Shown: positions 5,506 to 6,247 of the stretch, in pieces
Numbering within the stretch: position 1 is the first letter of the stretch
How the letters are laid out: each line of letters starts with the position of its first letter
NCBI GenBank assembly: GCA_023145535.1
Contig: JAGLDQ010000178.1
Location: 1 to 6,247, forward strand
DNA: 6,247 nucleotides
Source of the DNA: Cocleimonas sp.
GTDB taxonomy: Bacteria; Pseudomonadota; Gammaproteobacteria; Thiotrichales; Thiotrichaceae
Direction: 5' to 3'
Made by a program: the position numbers and the translations under genes
The notes under the pieces: generated by a model
Told to the model about the DNA's origin: nothing
The model's input: only the letters and a program-made list of their open reading frames with translations
Databases searched by the model: none

Positions 5506-6247
5506 ATGAGAATTCTGGAAGAAGCACTTACCTTTGATGATGTTCTTCTTGTGCCAGCTCATTCCAATGTTTTACCCGCCGATGTTGACTTGAGTACGCC
5601 ATTAACAAAAAAAATCACTCTGAATATTCCATTTTTATCAGCAGCAATGGATACCGTGACAGAAACTAAACTTGCTATTTCATTAGCGCAAGAAGGGGGG
5701 CTGGGCGTTGTGCATAAAAATATGACGATTGATGCACAAGCAAATATTATTTCAGCCGTTAAGCGTTTTGAAAGTGGGATTATTAAAGAACCCATTACCA
5801 TCCACCAAGATATGACGATTGGTGAGGTAATAGAAATTACCGAAAAGCACAATATTTCAGGTGTGCCTGTGGTTGATGGTGATGAGTTAATGGGGATTGT
5901 AACAAGTCGTGATTTGCGCTTTGAAACCCATTTTGATCAGCCAGTTACATCGGTTATGACACCTAAAGAAAAATTGGTCACGGTAAAAGAGGGCGCTAGT
6001 AAAGATGAGATCAAAGCGTTATTACATAAGCACCGTATTGAAAAAGTGCTAGTGGTTAATGATGATTTCCAATTGCGTGGTTTGATTACAGTAAAAGATA
6101 TTCAAAAATCAAGAGACTTCCCCAATGCTTGTAAAGACGAGTCAGGAAGCTTGCGTGTTGGTGCAGCTGTTGGTGTAGGGTATGGAACGGCTGATCGTGT
6201 GACAGCATTGGTTGCTGCTGGGGTTGATGTGATTGTGGTTGATACTG
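5506..6247 (+). CDS. guaB: Inosine-5'-monophosphate dehydrogenase, N-terminal half (runs off the window)
   Basis: GuaB oxidises IMP to XMP with NAD+, the committed step of guanine nucleotide synthesis. The 247 visible residues match the family closely: LTFDDVLLVPAHSNVLP (8-24), SAAMDTVTE (46-53), QEGGLGVVHKNM (62-73), then the paired CBS regulatory domains (about 95-147 and 155-203, with GIVTSRDLRF and GLITVKDIQ), followed by LRVGAAVGVG (217-225) and DVIVVDT where the sequence ends. The catalytic Cys loop lies beyond the window. AGGAG at 5496-5500 with 5-nt spacing supports the ATG. guaB normally heads a guaB-guaA operon, so guaA may follow. The frame is intact with no oddities. Confidence 0.96.
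   Translation, partial: MRILEEALTFDDVLLVPAHSNVLPADVDLSTPLTKKITLNIPFLSAAMDTVTETKLAISLAQEGGLGVVHKNMTIDAQANIISAVKRFESGIIKEPITIHQDMTIGEVIEITEKHNISGVPVVDGDELMGIVTSRDLRFETHFDQPVTSVMTPKEKLVTVKEGASKDEIKALLHKHRIEKVLVVNDDFQLRGLITVKDIQKSRDFPNACKDESGSLRVGAAVGVGYGTADRVTALVAAGVDVIVVDT

Noticed and set aside
5559..5852. 97-codon open frame on the minus strand
   Set aside because: It lies opposite the well-conserved guaB coding sequence.

Overview
The window looks like a chromosomal segment of an AT-rich gammaproteobacterium. The evidence is the combination of RsmJ, SlyX with its PPPHY tail, a type III pantothenate kinase coupled to a SPOR-domain protein, and a proteobacterial IMP dehydrogenase. A small secreted protein resembling SoxXA-binding (SoxK-like) proteins hints at a sulfur-oxidising or related marine lineage, but no sox genes are present and the genus cannot be named from this sequence.

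Layout. (1) Positions 3-518 hold the 3' end of an unrecognised gene on the + strand, encoding a helical protein built of about six degenerate repeats of roughly 26 residues. (2) Positions 541-1209 hold a convergent minus-strand gene of the WlaX/PolB-like 3'-5' exonuclease family. All the catalytic carboxylates of this family appear to be substituted. (3) Positions 1228-1390 are an imperfect palindrome with 12-bp perfect ends, resembling a MITE with TA target duplication. It lies just upstream of the exonuclease-like start and before the next operon. (4) Positions 1448-3326 form a three-gene operon, tadA - coaX - SPOR protein, with 4-bp ATGA overlaps. (5) Positions 3327-3810 are a non-coding, AT-rich gap. 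(6) Positions 3811-4844 hold slyX - rsmJ, 11 nt apart, ending in an 11-bp stem-loop. (7) Positions 4892-5203 hold a convergent minus-strand gene for a small Lys/Ala-rich exported protein with a very strong Shine-Dalgarno. (8) Positions 5204-5505 hold a divergent intergenic region with a candidate guaB promoter and long leader. (9) guaB runs from 5506 off the right edge.

Functionally most of the window is housekeeping: tRNA wobble editing (TadA), CoA synthesis (CoaX), cell-envelope/peptidoglycan binding (SPOR), 16S rRNA methylation (RsmJ) and GTP synthesis (GuaB). No complete new system is visible. The most unusual items are the active-site-less exonuclease homologue with the MITE-like element placed where its promoter and ribosome binding site should be, and the truncated repeat protein at the left edge.
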